A stretch of 64,000 bases of DNA from assembly GCF_039542385.1 (NCBI RefSeq), contig NZ_BAABIA010000011.1, positions 124,001 to 188,000 on the forward strand, in the 5' to 3' direction. This stretch comes from Prosthecobacter algae. Lineage in GTDB: Bacteria; Verrucomicrobiota; Verrucomicrobiia; Verrucomicrobiales; Verrucomicrobiaceae. This document shows positions 28,105 through 37,787 of the stretch, in pieces (the stretch's first letter is position 1; each line of letters opens with the position of its first letter). The notes under the pieces are model-generated. The model was not told the DNA's origin and did not search any database. It worked only from the letters and a program-made list of their open reading frames with translations. A program made the position numbers and the translations under genes.

Positions 28105-28674
28105 CTAATAAAAACGATAATCAAAGGCACCCAGAATCGCACCGACCTGCACTTCATGGCATTCAAGACAACTTTTGTCCGCGTGCACAGGAGCGATGAT
28201 TCGAACCCTTACCTTTTCAACTGAATCAGTGGGAGCTGGCATCTCAATCCAGGGCAGAGATTGCGAACGTATTTTCTGGATGGCCGCTTTCTCCTCGGAA
28301 GACAACTCCCGATGGACCGTGGTCCCCAAAGAGGTTTTCTTGGGCAGATAGGGCTTCTCGAAATATCGTTCGCCCTTCTCTGGCACGAGGCCAATCAATC
28401 GGATGGATTCCAGACGATGCTGGTCATCCTTCCACTGGATGGACCAGACATTCCACTGGGTGCTTCGCACAAACCTTGAATGACCAAAATTTCCGCCTTC
28501 GACAAAGGTCCTGACGGCCTTCTGATGAGCGTCGGCAAAGGGAACGCCCTGTTTATACTCCGTGTAGTAGCCGGTCAACAAACCGAGAAAAAACCAAAGA
28601 AAGGGACTGATCGCCAAGAGGATGCTAAGCCCAATCATAAAACAGGCGACCCTAAACCCTTTTTGATTCTTCAT
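28105..28674 (-). CDS. Membrane-anchored monoheme c-type protein, DUF3365-like
   Basis: A 189-residue protein with one N-terminal membrane segment (about residues 9-35) and a soluble domain presumed periplasmic. A single heme-c motif CLECH is at residues 169-173, preceded by RIIAPVHADK and followed by VGAILGAFDYRF, which resembles the C-terminal half of DUF3365/Tll0287-type heme sensor domains. Unlike sensor kinases with this domain, no signalling module follows. It may sense redox or gas or pass electrons; this is inference. It is a single gene, with a 213-base gap to the aldolase downstream. Confidence 0.7.
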   Translation of the reverse strand: MKNQKGFRVACFMIGLSILLAISPFLWFFLGLLTGYYTEYKQGVPFADAHQKAVRTFVEGGNFGHSRFVRSTQWNVWSIQWKDDQHRLESIRLIGLVPEKGERYFEKPYLPKKTSLGTTVHRELSSEEKAAIQKIRSQSLPWIEMPAPTDSVEKVRVRIIAPVHADKSCLECHEVQVGAILGAFDYRFY

Positions 28675-28808
28675 GCATTGAGACTAAGGAGAAATCGAAG
28701 CGGAATAAATCCCGATTGTCGAGAAAGATATGGAACTTCTGCACTTGATAAAGGAACCCAGTTTTAGGTACATGTCAGCGATCTCGACGATTTGATTTAT
28801 TCGCGCCC

Positions 28809-29795
28809 ATGCCTTTTCCCAAGCCCTTTTCAGATTTCATGGCGCGTGCCCTGTATGATCCTGAGCGAGGCTATTATGCACGGCAGATCCAGACCGTCGG
28901 GGCACGGGGAGATTTCTCCACTTCGGCCACCCTTTCTCCCGTTTTTGCGCAGGCTGTTACTGGCTGGTTAAAAAAGGAGGCCGGATTGCGGCCCGATGTA
29001 CGGCATGTCATTGAGGTGGGGGCTGGCAGCGGGGTGCTGATGGCCGGAGTCAAAAAGAACCTGGGCTGGTGGCAGCGGCGTAAGTTTCATTGGCACATCG
29101 TGGAGACGTCTCCTGTTCTCCGGCAGCAGCAGCGCACCCTGCTTGGCTCGCGCGTCACTTGGCATGAAGATCTAAAGGACGCCCTCATCAGTTGCGAGGG
29201 GGCGGCTTTCATTTATCACAATGAAGTGTTGGATGCCTTTCCTGTGACCCTCCTGCAATGGCACGAAAAAGCCTGGCATGAAGTGTATATCAACTCAGAG
29301 CGGCGCGAGGTGCTGCAACCGCTCGAGTGGGGGAAGGATAAGCGCAGGCACTTCAGCGCCTTGGGGGCATGGCCCTCACGCGCTAAAACCCAGAAGGTGG
29401 AAGTGCATGATTCCGTGCGCCAGTGGCTGGAGGCGTGGGCCCCGGCCTGGAAAACAGGGGCCATGCTGACGGTGGATTATGGCGATGAGTTCCCTGCCCT
29501 CTACTATCGTCGCCCTGCGGGCACGCTGCGGGCCTACTTGCGCCAGCATCGGATCGAAGGATTTGAGATCTACCTGCATCCTGGGCGGCAGGACATCACG
29601 GCGGATGTGAACTTCACAGACTACCGAAAATGGGCGAAGAAGCTGGGGTGGAGCGAGGCCAGCTATGGAACACAGGCAGATTTCATTCATGCCCACATAA
29701 AGGAAATACCATCCACACCAGACGTATCATTTATCATGGACTCAGGTGGCGCTGGAGAAGCCTTCAAGCATGTAGTGCATCGCGTCGGCCATTGA
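28809..29795 (+). CDS. SAM-dependent methyltransferase, MidA/NDUFAF7 family
   Basis: A 328-residue class I methyltransferase of the family PF02636. FSDFMARALYDPERGYYA at the N terminus and GDFSTSATLSPVFAQ are family hallmarks; VIEVGAGSGVLM is the SAM-binding loop, followed by HNEVLDAFPV and LTVDYGDE. The eukaryotic member methylates an arginine of a complex I subunit; bacterial substrates are unknown. No nuo genes are nearby. Cytoplasmic and single, divergent from the monoheme gene with 134 bases between them. Confidence 0.88.
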   Translation: MPFPKPFSDFMARALYDPERGYYARQIQTVGARGDFSTSATLSPVFAQAVTGWLKKEAGLRPDVRHVIEVGAGSGVLMAGVKKNLGWWQRRKFHWHIVETSPVLRQQQRTLLGSRVTWHEDLKDALISCEGAAFIYHNEVLDAFPVTLLQWHEKAWHEVYINSERREVLQPLEWGKDKRRHFSALGAWPSRAKTQKVEVHDSVRQWLEAWAPAWKTGAMLTVDYGDEFPALYYRRPAGTLRAYLRQHRIEGFEIYLHPGRQDITADVNFTDYRKWAKKLGWSEASYGTQADFIHAHIKEIPSTPDVSFIMDSGGAGEAFKHVVHRVGH

Positions 29796-29951
29796 GCGGC
29801 GTTCCTTGTGTGGTGCGGTTCAGGCAATGGGTGTGTAGAGTGCGCGGAATGAATGTAGCGTTCGCCAAAGCAGTCCAATAACCTGTGCTCTAGGCACGTA
29901 CCATTCGGTGAAGGTCAGCAGGAGCGGCGGCGACGAATCATTTTTAACATC

Positions 29952-31127
29952 ATGCGAATCCATTCACAGTTCCCTGCATGGCTGGCATTGGCCTTTTGCC
30001 TTGCAGCCTGTTCTCCCGCTCCCAAGGACGAAGCCTCAGCCGGGGTGAAAAGAACCCCCACGGTACCCGTGGTGGTGGCAACGGTGGAACAGCGCGAAGT
30101 GCCGGTGCAACTGCAGGCCATTGGCAACGTCAGGCCCAAATCAACGGTGGCAGTCAAGGCCCGGGTGACGGGGCAGATCGCTGAGGTCTTTTTTCAGGAA
30201 GGGCAGGATGTCAAAAAGGGGGATGTTCTGGCAAAGATTGATCCGGCTCCCTTTGAAGTTGTACTGGCCCAGGCCAAAGCGCGGCTGGCGCAGGCAACGA
30301 CGCAGGCGGAAATCGCCAGAAAACAGGCGGCCCGTTACACCAACCTTTCGCAGAGCGGCGGCGTCTCCCGTGAGGAAGTGGACAACTTTAAAAGCACGGC
30401 GGATGCGGCTCTCTCCAACCAGGAAGCTGCGGCGGCCACGGTGAAAGAGGCGGAGCTGCAACTGAGCTACTGCCAGGTGATTTCGCCGATCACGGGCCGA
30501 GCGGGCCGCCGTGCTGTGGATGCGGGCAATGTGGTGAAGGCGGATGAAACGGACCTGGTGGTGATCAACCAACTGCGCCCCATCGAAGTCATCTTTGCCG
30601 TGCCGGAACAGCATTTTACAGACATTCAGACCTACATGAAACGTGGTGAGCTGAAGGTCACCATCACGCCCAGTGGCAGCGCGGCCCAGAAGATCCAAGG
30701 GGTGCTTTCCTTTGTGGACAATGCGATCAAGCCCGCAACCGGCACCCTGGAGGTGAAGGCGACGATGCCCAATGAAGACCTGAGCCTGTGGCCAGGACAG
30801 TATGGCGAGGTGGCCCTGACTCTGACCACCCAGCCCAATGCCCTGGTGGTGCCTGCCACGGCAGTGCAGACCGGGCAAAACGGCCAGTATGTTTTTGTCG
30901 TCAAGGATGATAGCAGTGTGGATCTACGGACTGTGGACCTGGAGCGTACAGTGGGCAATGAGGCCATCATTCGCGAAGGGCTCAAAGTCGGTGAGGTCGT
31001 CGTTATTGACGGTCAGCTCAGGCTGGTTCCCGGAAGCCGGGTGGAGATCAAACCTCCCGTGGGACTGCCTGCCGGGAACGAGCAGGGCAGCGGCAAAATC
31101 TCCCTGACGGCCCCCAAAATCCCATGA
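29952..31127 (+). CDS. RND efflux periplasmic adaptor (membrane fusion protein), lipoprotein
   Basis: A 391-residue MexA/AcrA/MdtA-type adaptor linking an inner-membrane RND pump to an outer-membrane channel. A signal peptide with lipobox LAAC (Cys20) predicts lipid anchoring. Biotinyl-lipoyl-like halves are visible (VKARVTGQIAEVFFQEGQDVKKGDVLAKID and ISPITGRAGRRAVDAGNVVKAD are split by a coiled-coil hairpin with repeated Ala/Gln), then beta-barrel and membrane-proximal domains. Its stop overlaps the permease start (ATGA at 31124-31127), so the two are translationally coupled. No TolC-type gene is present in the window. Confidence 0.93.
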   Translation: MRIHSQFPAWLALAFCLAACSPAPKDEASAGVKRTPTVPVVVATVEQREVPVQLQAIGNVRPKSTVAVKARVTGQIAEVFFQEGQDVKKGDVLAKIDPAPFEVVLAQAKARLAQATTQAEIARKQAARYTNLSQSGGVSREEVDNFKSTADAALSNQEAAAATVKEAELQLSYCQVISPITGRAGRRAVDAGNVVKADETDLVVINQLRPIEVIFAVPEQHFTDIQTYMKRGELKVTITPSGSAAQKIQGVLSFVDNAIKPATGTLEVKATMPNEDLSLWPGQYGEVALTLTTQPNALVVPATAVQTGQNGQYVFVVKDDSSVDLRTVDLERTVGNEAIIREGLKVGEVVVIDGQLRLVPGSRVEIKPPVGLPAGNEQGSGKISLTAPKIP

Positions 31128-34100
31128 CGCCCGAACGCTGCATTCACCGGCCCGTGATGACCACGCTGATCATGGCGGGTATCCTCGCCTTTGGCCTCCT
31201 GGCTTTCCAGAAACTGCCGGTCAATGACCTGCCGAATGTGGACTTCCCCACCATTTCAGTGACGGCGACTCTGCCTGGGGCCAATCCGGAAACCATGGCG
31301 GCCTCGGTGGCGACCCCGTTGGAAAAGCAGTTTTCCACGATTGCGGGCATTGATTCCATGAGCAGCAGCAGTGCTCTGGGAAACACGAACATCACCATCC
31401 AGTTCAATCTGGACCGGGACATTGATGGTGCGGCGCTGGATGTTCAGTCGGCCATTTCCGCTGCGCAGCGCTATCTGCCGGATGACATGCCCAGCCCGCC
31501 GTCTTTCCGCAAGGTGAACCCGGCGGATTTCCCGGTGCTGATTCTCCAGCTCAGCTCTGCCACGCTGCCCATCTCCACGGTGGATGAATATGCGCAGACA
31601 GCGCTCGGCCAGCGCATCAGCATGGTGGAAGGAGTGGCCCAGGTGCGGGTCTTCGGATCGCAAAAATATGCGGTTCGGGTGCAGGCGGACCCTCTGAAGC
31701 TGACCTCACGCGGCATCAGCCTGGACGAAGTGCGGGATGCCATCGCGGCAGGCAATAGCAACCTGCCTGCAGGTGTGCTGCAGGGGCAGGAGCAGAACTT
31801 CACGTTGCAAACGAGCGGTAAGCTTTCCACCGCCGAAGCCTTCCGCCCGCTCATCGTCGCCTACAGAGATGGTGCGCCGGTGCGGCTGGATCAAGTGGCG
31901 AATGTGCTCGACAGCGTGGAGGAGGACCAGATCGCCAACTGGTCTGGCGATGGCTCGCGTTCCATCTTGCTCGCCGTGCAGCGGCAACCGGGAACGAACA
32001 CCGTGGCGGTGGTGGATGCGATCAAAAAACTGCTCCCTTCCGTGAATGCCCAAATGCCGGCGGCCATGGAACTGAGCGTGCTGATCGATCGTTCGCAGGC
32101 CATCCGTGAGTCCGTCCATGATGTGCAGCTCACCCTTGTGTTGACCATTGGTCTGGTGGTCGTGGTGATCTTCATGTTTCTGCGCAATCTGCGGGCCACG
32201 ATCATTCCCAGCATCGCCATTCCGCTGTCTATCGTGGGCACGTTTGCCGTCATGTATCTGCTGGGATTCAGCATGAACAACATCTCCCTCATGGCGCTGA
32301 CGCTGAGCGTCGGCTTCATTGTGGATGATGCCATCGTGGTGCTGGAAAACATTGTCCGGCACATTGAGAAAGGTGAGACGGTGTGGAATGCGGCGCTGAA
32401 AGGTTCACGGGAGATTGCCTTCACGGTCATCTCCATGACGCTCTCACTCGCAGCCGTGTTCTTGCCAGTGCTGTTCATGGGCGGCATCTTGGGGCGGCTG
32501 CTCAATGAATTTGCGGTGACCATTGGAGTGGCGATTTTGGTCTCTGGCTTTGTTTCGCTGACGCTGACTCCGATGCTCTGCAGCCGCTTTTTGAAGCCGC
32601 ATGTTCAGGAAGAAAAACACGGGTGGTTTTATCGGATGACCGAGCGTTTTTTTGACGGGCTGCTGCACTTGTATGATGTGACGCTGAAGTTCACCCTGAG
32701 GCATCGATTCAGCATGATGCTGGTGACGCTGGGCACGGTGATCGGGACGGCCTGGCTGTTCATGCACCTGCCGAAAGGCTTCATCCCCACAGAAGACACG
32801 GGGCAGATCCAGGTCGTCACTGAAGGTGCTCAGGATGCTTCCTTTGAAACGATGGTGCGCCATCAGCAGGCGGTGGCTGCCGTGCTGGCCAAGAATCCGC
32901 ACATCGCCGCCTTCAGTTCCAGCGTGGGGGCCAGCGGCCCGAGTTCCACCGCGAATAGCGGGCGCATGTTTGTCAGCCTGAAACCGCGCAGTGAGCGTCC
33001 CCATGCCCAGGCGATTGTGGATCAGTTGCGCCCTCAATTGGCGGCCATTCCTGGCATCCGGGCCTTTCCCCAGGTGCCTGCCACCATCCGGATCGGCGGC
33101 CGTAGCACCAAGAGCCCCTACCAGTTTACGCTCATTGGGGTGGACATCAAACAGCTCTTCGAGGTGGCCCCCAAAGTGGAGGCGACCATGGCCGCGCTGC
33201 CTGAGCTGGCGGATGTGACAAGCGATCTGCTGATCACTAGCCCGCAGGTGTTTGTGGAGGTGAACCGCAACAAGGCCTCCTCCCTGGGGCTGACCGCCAC
33301 CCAGGTGGAAAATGCGCTCTACAATGCCTACGGGTCACGCCAGGTGTCCTCCATCTACACGCCGACTAACCAATATTATGTCATCCTGGAAGTGGACCCC
33401 AAGTACAGGTCGGACATGGAATCCCTGGCGCAGCTTTACCTGCGCAGCAGCACCGGGGAACTGGTTCCCCTGGGAAGCGTGGCCAAGATCACCCGCACTG
33501 TAGGCCCGCTGACGGTCACCCACTCGGGGCAGCTCCCCAGCGTGACGGTGAGCTTTGCCACCAAGCCCGGGATCTCCATCGGGCAGGCTGTGGATGCGAT
33601 TGAGCGTGCCGTGGATCAGCAGCTCCCGGCAGGCATCAGCACTGCCTTCCAAGGGGAAGCCCAGGCTTTCCAGGCCTCTCTGAACGGGCTCGGCCTCCTG
33701 CTGGTCACGGCCGTGATCGTCATCTATCTGGTACTGGGCATTCTGTATGAAAGCTTCATTCATCCGCTGACCATTCTCTCGGGTTTGCCATCGGCCGGAG
33801 TGGGTGCCCTGCTCACATTGTGGCTCTTTGGTTATGAACTGAACTTGTACGGTTTTGTTGGGGTGCTGATGCTCATCGGCATCGTGAAAAAGAACGCCAT
33901 CATGATGATCGACTTCGCCCTGGAGGCGGAGCGCCATGATGGCAAGACCCCTGCGGAGGCCATCTATGAGGCCTGCTTGGTACGCTTTCGCCCGATCATG
34001 ATGACCACCTTTGCGGCCATCATGGGCGCGCTGCCGATTGCCCTGGGCTGGGGCGCGGGCGCTGAAGCACGTCGCCCGTTAGGTCTCGCCGTGGTGGGCG

Positions 34101-34240
34101 GGCTCCTACTCTCCCAGTTGTTGACGCTTTACATCACGCCGGTCTTTTACATCTACATGGAAAAGCTGAGCCTGATGTTTCGCCGGAAGAAAAAAGAGAC
34201 CGATGCCGGGGTGCCTGCTCCGTCCGCAGCAATTGCGTAA
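31124..34240 (+). CDS. RND-family efflux permease (HAE1, AcrB/MdtB-like)
   Basis: A 1038-residue inner-membrane proton-driven trimeric pump. The N terminus FIHRPVMTTLIMAGILAFG type, two large periplasmic porter loops and 12 membrane segments are recognisable. TM4 contains GFIVDDAIVVLENI with the paired proton-relay aspartates, and TM10-11 contains GIVKKNAIMMIDFALE. The sequence is closer to MdtB/MdtC-like multidrug pumps than to heavy-metal CusA types, which would carry methionine triads. Substrate is unknown. It overlaps the adaptor by four bases and ends six bases before the convergent waaA stop, with no clear terminator between them. Confidence 0.94.
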   Translation: MTPERCIHRPVMTTLIMAGILAFGLLAFQKLPVNDLPNVDFPTISVTATLPGANPETMAASVATPLEKQFSTIAGIDSMSSSSALGNTNITIQFNLDRDIDGAALDVQSAISAAQRYLPDDMPSPPSFRKVNPADFPVLILQLSSATLPISTVDEYAQTALGQRISMVEGVAQVRVFGSQKYAVRVQADPLKLTSRGISLDEVRDAIAAGNSNLPAGVLQGQEQNFTLQTSGKLSTAEAFRPLIVAYRDGAPVRLDQVANVLDSVEEDQIANWSGDGSRSILLAVQRQPGTNTVAVVDAIKKLLPSVNAQMPAAMELSVLIDRSQAIRESVHDVQLTLVLTIGLVVVVIFMFLRNLRATIIPSIAIPLSIVGTFAVMYLLGFSMNNISLMALTLSVGFIVDDAIVVLENIVRHIEKGETVWNAALKGSREIAFTVISMTLSLAAVFLPVLFMGGILGRLLNEFAVTIGVAILVSGFVSLTLTPMLCSRFLKPHVQEEKHGWFYRMTERFFDGLLHLYDVTLKFTLRHRFSMMLVTLGTVIGTAWLFMHLPKGFIPTEDTGQIQVVTEGAQDASFETMVRHQQAVAAVLAKNPHIAAFSSSVGASGPSSTANSGRMFVSLKPRSERPHAQAIVDQLRPQLAAIPGIRAFPQVPATIRIGGRSTKSPYQFTLIGVDIKQLFEVAPKVEATMAALPELADVTSDLLITSPQVFVEVNRNKASSLGLTATQVENALYNAYGSRQVSSIYTPTNQYYVILEVDPKYRSDMESLAQLYLRSSTGELVPLGSVAKITRTVGPLTVTHSGQLPSVTVSFATKPGISIGQAVDAIERAVDQQLPAGISTAFQGEAQAFQASLNGLGLLLVTAVIVIYLVLGILYESFIHPLTILSGLPSAGVGALLTLWLFGYELNLYGFVGVLMLIGIVKKNAIMMIDFALEAERHDGKTPAEAIYEACLVRFRPIMMTTFAAIMGALPIALGWGAGAEARRPLGLAVVGGLLLSQLLTLYITPVFYIYMEKLSLMFRRKKKETDAGVPAPSAAIA

Positions 34241-34246
34241 GACCTG

Positions 34247-35551
34247 CTACAAGAGCGCCAGTGTCTTGGCCGTCGCACCTTCGTGCCTGGCCAGAGCCGC
34301 ATGACCATTGTCGCCGAGCACCTGGCATTGCGCCGGATCACGCAGCAGCGCATCCAACTGCTGTTCCAACGTTGCCACGTCGGCCACTTGAACGGCTCCT
34401 TTTCTCGCCAGCAGCAGCTCAATGAGCGCGTGGAAGTTTTCCATGTGGGGGCCGAACAGCACTGGCTTGCGGGCCATGACGGCTTCCGCAGGATTCTGCC
34501 CTCCTGTCGCCAGGAAACTTTTGCCCACGACCACGACGGTGGCCAATGACTGCCAGGCCCGCAGTTCTCCGGTGGTATCAATGAGCAGGTCTGGCGAGGG
34601 TGACTGAACGGCGCTGCGGCGCTGTGGACGGAGCCCCAGGCTGCCGAGTTCTTCGAGCAGGGTCGCTGTGCGCTCGACATGCCGGGGCACAATGAGCAAG
34701 GCCAGTGGGGGATGTTTTTGACGCAGACGCTGGGTCATCTCTGCCAGCAGCACTTCCTCACCTGGGTGCGTGCTGGCCAGGAGGAGGATGGGCTGTTGCG
34801 ACTGAATGCCGGCCTTGTCCAAAACTGCGCGCAGGGCCTGCACCTGGGCAGGATCTGGGGCGGCACCTTGCGGATCAAACTTGATGCTGCCTGTATGGTG
34901 GACACGATCGGCTGTGAGGCCTAGGCGAGTCCAGCGTTGCACATCCTCAGGCTCCTGCACCAGCACTTGATGCAGCATGGCAAACACAGGCCGGATGAAG
35001 AAACCGAGCTGATGATAGCGGCGTTCCGAACGCGGCGATAAACGTGCATTGACCAAAGAAACCGGAATGTGCCTGCGAATGGCCGAAGCGACCAGATTGG
35101 GCCACACCTCGGCCTCCACCAGCACCAGTTGCGAAGGAGCCAGCTCCTCCAAAAAACGGGCTCCCACACCGGGCAGATCCAAAGGGGAGTAGAGCACCAC
35201 GACTCGGCCTGGGTGCCGAGCGGCAAACTCAGCGGCAAGGGCATGCCCGGTAGGAGTGGTGGTGGTGAGCACGATTCCGGTGTGCGAACGTTCACTTCGC
35301 AGCAGGGCGATGAGTTTCGTGGCGATGCCCACTTCGCCGACGCTGACGGCGTGGATCCAAAGCCGATCCTTGCCAGCAGGCAGGGCCGCGAGAGCCTGTC
35401 TTTGCTCCTGCGAAAAGAAGCCGAGCCTTTGCACCAGATCCCGCCAGTGCCCACCGCGCTGGCGCATCTTGCGGATGGCCCCAGGAAGCATGGCGAGCAC
35501 GCCTGCGGGCAGCAGCAAATTGTAAAGGCAGAGGCTGAGAGTCTTGGACAT
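34247..35551 (-). CDS. waaA: 3-deoxy-D-manno-octulosonic acid (Kdo) transferase
   Basis: A GT30 glycosyltransferase that adds Kdo to lipid IVA in lipopolysaccharide synthesis, on the inner face of the inner membrane. The N-terminal anchor (LSLCLYNLLLPAGVLAML) is followed by WIHAVSVGEVG, TPTGHALA, VEAEVWPNL, VNARLSPRSER and, in the nucleotide-binding half, GSIKFDPQ, ASTHPGEE, VPRHVER and GKSFLATGGQNPAEA. The ATG at 35551 (MSKTLSL) fits the family; the frame is open 19 codons further. Its presence indicates an outer membrane with Kdo-containing LPS. It lies downstream of rsmD on the same strand. Confidence 0.94.
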   Translation of the reverse strand: MSKTLSLCLYNLLLPAGVLAMLPGAIRKMRQRGGHWRDLVQRLGFFSQEQRQALAALPAGKDRLWIHAVSVGEVGIATKLIALLRSERSHTGIVLTTTTPTGHALAAEFAARHPGRVVVLYSPLDLPGVGARFLEELAPSQLVLVEAEVWPNLVASAIRRHIPVSLVNARLSPRSERRYHQLGFFIRPVFAMLHQVLVQEPEDVQRWTRLGLTADRVHHTGSIKFDPQGAAPDPAQVQALRAVLDKAGIQSQQPILLLASTHPGEEVLLAEMTQRLRQKHPPLALLIVPRHVERTATLLEELGSLGLRPQRRSAVQSPSPDLLIDTTGELRAWQSLATVVVVGKSFLATGGQNPAEAVMARKPVLFGPHMENFHALIELLLARKGAVQVADVATLEQQLDALLRDPAQCQVLGDNGHAALARHEGATAKTLALL

Positions 35552-35623
35552 GCAGAAGAGGCGGCCAGGATGGCGCTGACGTGAAAAGGGCGGGCAATTC
35601 CATGCCATCGCCCGGCGCAGACG

Positions 35624-36184
35624 CTACCGCTTTCTCAACCAGAGAATGCGGGTGCTGCCATATTCCCGATCCCGCACCATCTCCCACGGTCCCCATTCAA
35701 TGGGGGCCGCCTTCGTGACTCGGCATTCCAGAATGAGGCTGCCACCTGGGGCCATGAGGGCCTGGAGTTCTGGCAAAAGGGCCAGCTTCAGGCTGAGATC
35801 TTCCTCCCCGGGCTTGTTGGCATAGGGCGGATCTGCAAAGACGAGATCGAAGGTCGTGGTGCCCGCCATTTGGGGCAAAATTTTGAAGACATCCCCCTGG
35901 CGTACCGAGGCCCCTTCGAGGCGGGTTTTGGTGATGTTTTTACGGATGACCTCACAGGCGGCACGGTCTTGTTCAATAAGCAGGGCACTGGCGGCCCCAC
36001 GGCTGAGGCATTCCAGGCCCAGTGCGCCGGAACCGGCAAACACATCCAGCACGCGGGCACCATCCACCAACTCTCCCAGCATGTTAAAAATGGCCTGCTT
36101 CACCCGGTCCTGAGTGGGACGAGTGACGTTTTTGGGGACGTCCAGGGGGATGCCCCCGGCACTGCCTGAGATGAGCCGCATCAC
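35624..36184 (-). CDS. rsmD: 16S rRNA (guanine(966)-N(2))-methyltransferase
   Basis: A 186-residue RsmD-type enzyme that methylates G966 of 16S rRNA. MRLISGSAGG at the start, RPTQDRVKQAIFNML, the SAM-binding DVFAGSGALGLECLSRGA and the catalytic ADPPYAN (the DPPY variant of NPPY) are all diagnostic. Cytoplasmic. It precedes waaA by about 70 bases and follows the sulfatase gene on the same strand, but there is no functional tie. In many bacteria rsmD sits next to coaD; that gene is not here. Confidence 0.94.
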   Translation of the reverse strand: MMRLISGSAGGIPLDVPKNVTRPTQDRVKQAIFNMLGELVDGARVLDVFAGSGALGLECLSRGAASALLIEQDRAACEVIRKNITKTRLEGASVRQGDVFKILPQMAGTTTFDLVFADPPYANKPGEEDLSLKLALLPELQALMAPGGSLILECRVTKAAPIEWGPWEMVRDREYGSTRILWLRKR

Positions 36185-36229
36185 TGACGCTAGCGAGGAT
36201 GCGCCGCCTTGTCGAGTCCTGGCCTCGTT

Positions 36230-37699
36230 TCAGTTCACCGGGGTGGTTTCATGGAGGCCATACTGATGCATCCACCAGGCCAGACGCTGGGCATCCGAAG
36301 GTTCGTTTTTGAAACCGCGCTTGCTCCAGGTGCGGAGGTAATCCTGCTTTTTGTCGCGCTGGATTTCTGGCAAAGAAGGCTCGGTAGCCGCGGCAGGCAA
36401 GGCTCCGCGGTCGCCTGTTGATCGGATCCAGGAATCCAGTTCCGACTGGAGGACTTTTATCTGGTGGGCTTGCTGGGGATCGGCGGCCACATTGATGAGG
36501 CCCGTGGGGTCGGCCTCCAGATTGTAGAGTTCCAAAGGTTCACGCTGAGGCTGGACGTAACGCGCCTGCAACGGGGAGAGGCTGCCCTTTTTGGCCAGTT
36601 CCCGAATCAAAGCCATGCCAGGATAGCCGGCCTCTTTGTAGCTGGACCAGTTCAATCGCGGAAGCTCTGGATGGAAGTTTTGGATCAGGAGATGATTCGC
36701 GGTGATGACGGCGCGGATGCGATCCTCCGCATCTCCACAGCGGTCACGGGCGGCGAAGATCTGAACGCGATCAGGAAAACTGTCATCCAGCAGTGGACGG
36801 CCTTGCATCCACCCTGGGATAGGTTGGCCAGCCTGGGCCAGCATGGTAGGAGCCAGATCAATGAGACTCACTAAACGCTCTTCCACCCCACCAGCAGGAA
36901 TTTGAGGACCACGGATCAGCAAAGGGACCTGCAAACCTTCGATGCTCAGCCACTGCTTTCCCCAGGGCATGGGGCGGCCATGATCGGCAAAGAACATGAT
37001 GATGGTGTCTTCCATGACCCCTGCGTTTTCAAGCTGATCCAGGATGGCTCCTACCCGACGGTCCACGACCTCCACACTGCGCAGATAAGCGTACCAGTCC
37101 CGGCGTGTCAGCGGATGGTCCGGGTAATTCGGCGGAAGCTGAATCTTGCGCAGAGCCTCCTCATCGTAGCTCTCCGGGATGGGGAATGGGCGATGCGGTT
37201 CTGAGATCTGGAACTGGGCAAAAAAGGGCTGCCCAGGCTGACGTTGGGTCCAGTCCGTCCCATCGAACATCTCCGCGGGATCATGGGCAAAGTTGTAGTG
37301 TGTCTTGGCCTTTGCCTTCGGCTTGCTGCCACCGGGTGCTACGGCATTGGTGACAAACCAGCCTGCCTGGCGCAAGAGGCCGGGCAGGTGCTGATAGGGT
37401 GCGGGCAAGGGTTGGGGATTCTCCACATCATGCGCATGCAGGCCGGTGGTGGTCTGGTAGGTACCGAGGATGAAGGCCGAACGCGAGGAACTGCACACAG
37501 GTGCGCTGGCATAGGCGTGGGTGTAGCGGCGGCCTTCCCTGGCCAGCCTGTCTAGGTTAGGTGTCTTAACCCCTGCGGCTCCGTAAGCAGCGATGTCTGG
37601 CGACATGTCATCGGCCACGATCCAGACAAAGTTCGGTCCTGCCGCAGGCAGCATGGGCGCAGCCAGTCCAAACAAACCAAAAAGGAGTATCCGCATCAT
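36230..37699 (-). CDS. Secreted sulfatase (alkaline-phosphatase superfamily)
   Basis: A 489-residue exported sulfatase, signal peptide residues 1-20 (ending MLPAA). WIVADDMSPD (Asp30/31, calcium ligands), the nucleophile region PVCSSSRSAF (Cys69 to Arg73), GLHAHD, FFADHGRPMPWGK and LIDLAPTMLAQAG match the type I sulfatases of polysaccharide and glycosaminoglycan degraders. The formylglycine-generating consensus is C-x-P/A-x-R, while here the third position is Ser, so maturation by a standard enzyme should be checked. It follows a DUF1501 gene at 88 bases and is likely the last gene of the PSD1/DUF1501 unit. Substrate unknown. Confidence 0.9.
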   Translation of the reverse strand: MMRILLFGLFGLAAPMLPAAGPNFVWIVADDMSPDIAAYGAAGVKTPNLDRLAREGRRYTHAYASAPVCSSSRSAFILGTYQTTTGLHAHDVENPQPLPAPYQHLPGLLRQAGWFVTNAVAPGGSKPKAKAKTHYNFAHDPAEMFDGTDWTQRQPGQPFFAQFQISEPHRPFPIPESYDEEALRKIQLPPNYPDHPLTRRDWYAYLRSVEVVDRRVGAILDQLENAGVMEDTIIMFFADHGRPMPWGKQWLSIEGLQVPLLIRGPQIPAGGVEERLVSLIDLAPTMLAQAGQPIPGWMQGRPLLDDSFPDRVQIFAARDRCGDAEDRIRAVITANHLLIQNFHPELPRLNWSSYKEAGYPGMALIRELAKKGSLSPLQARYVQPQREPLELYNLEADPTGLINVAADPQQAHQIKVLQSELDSWIRSTGDRGALPAAATEPSLPEIQRDKKQDYLRTWSKRGFKNEPSDAQRLAWWMHQYGLHETTPVN

Positions 37700-37787
37700 A
37701 GATGCGGCTGAAAACGAACCTCAGGCACAGATGTTGCAGGCTCTTCAACATGCGGAAAAAGCCTGCCAATTCATCCCGGATGATGCG

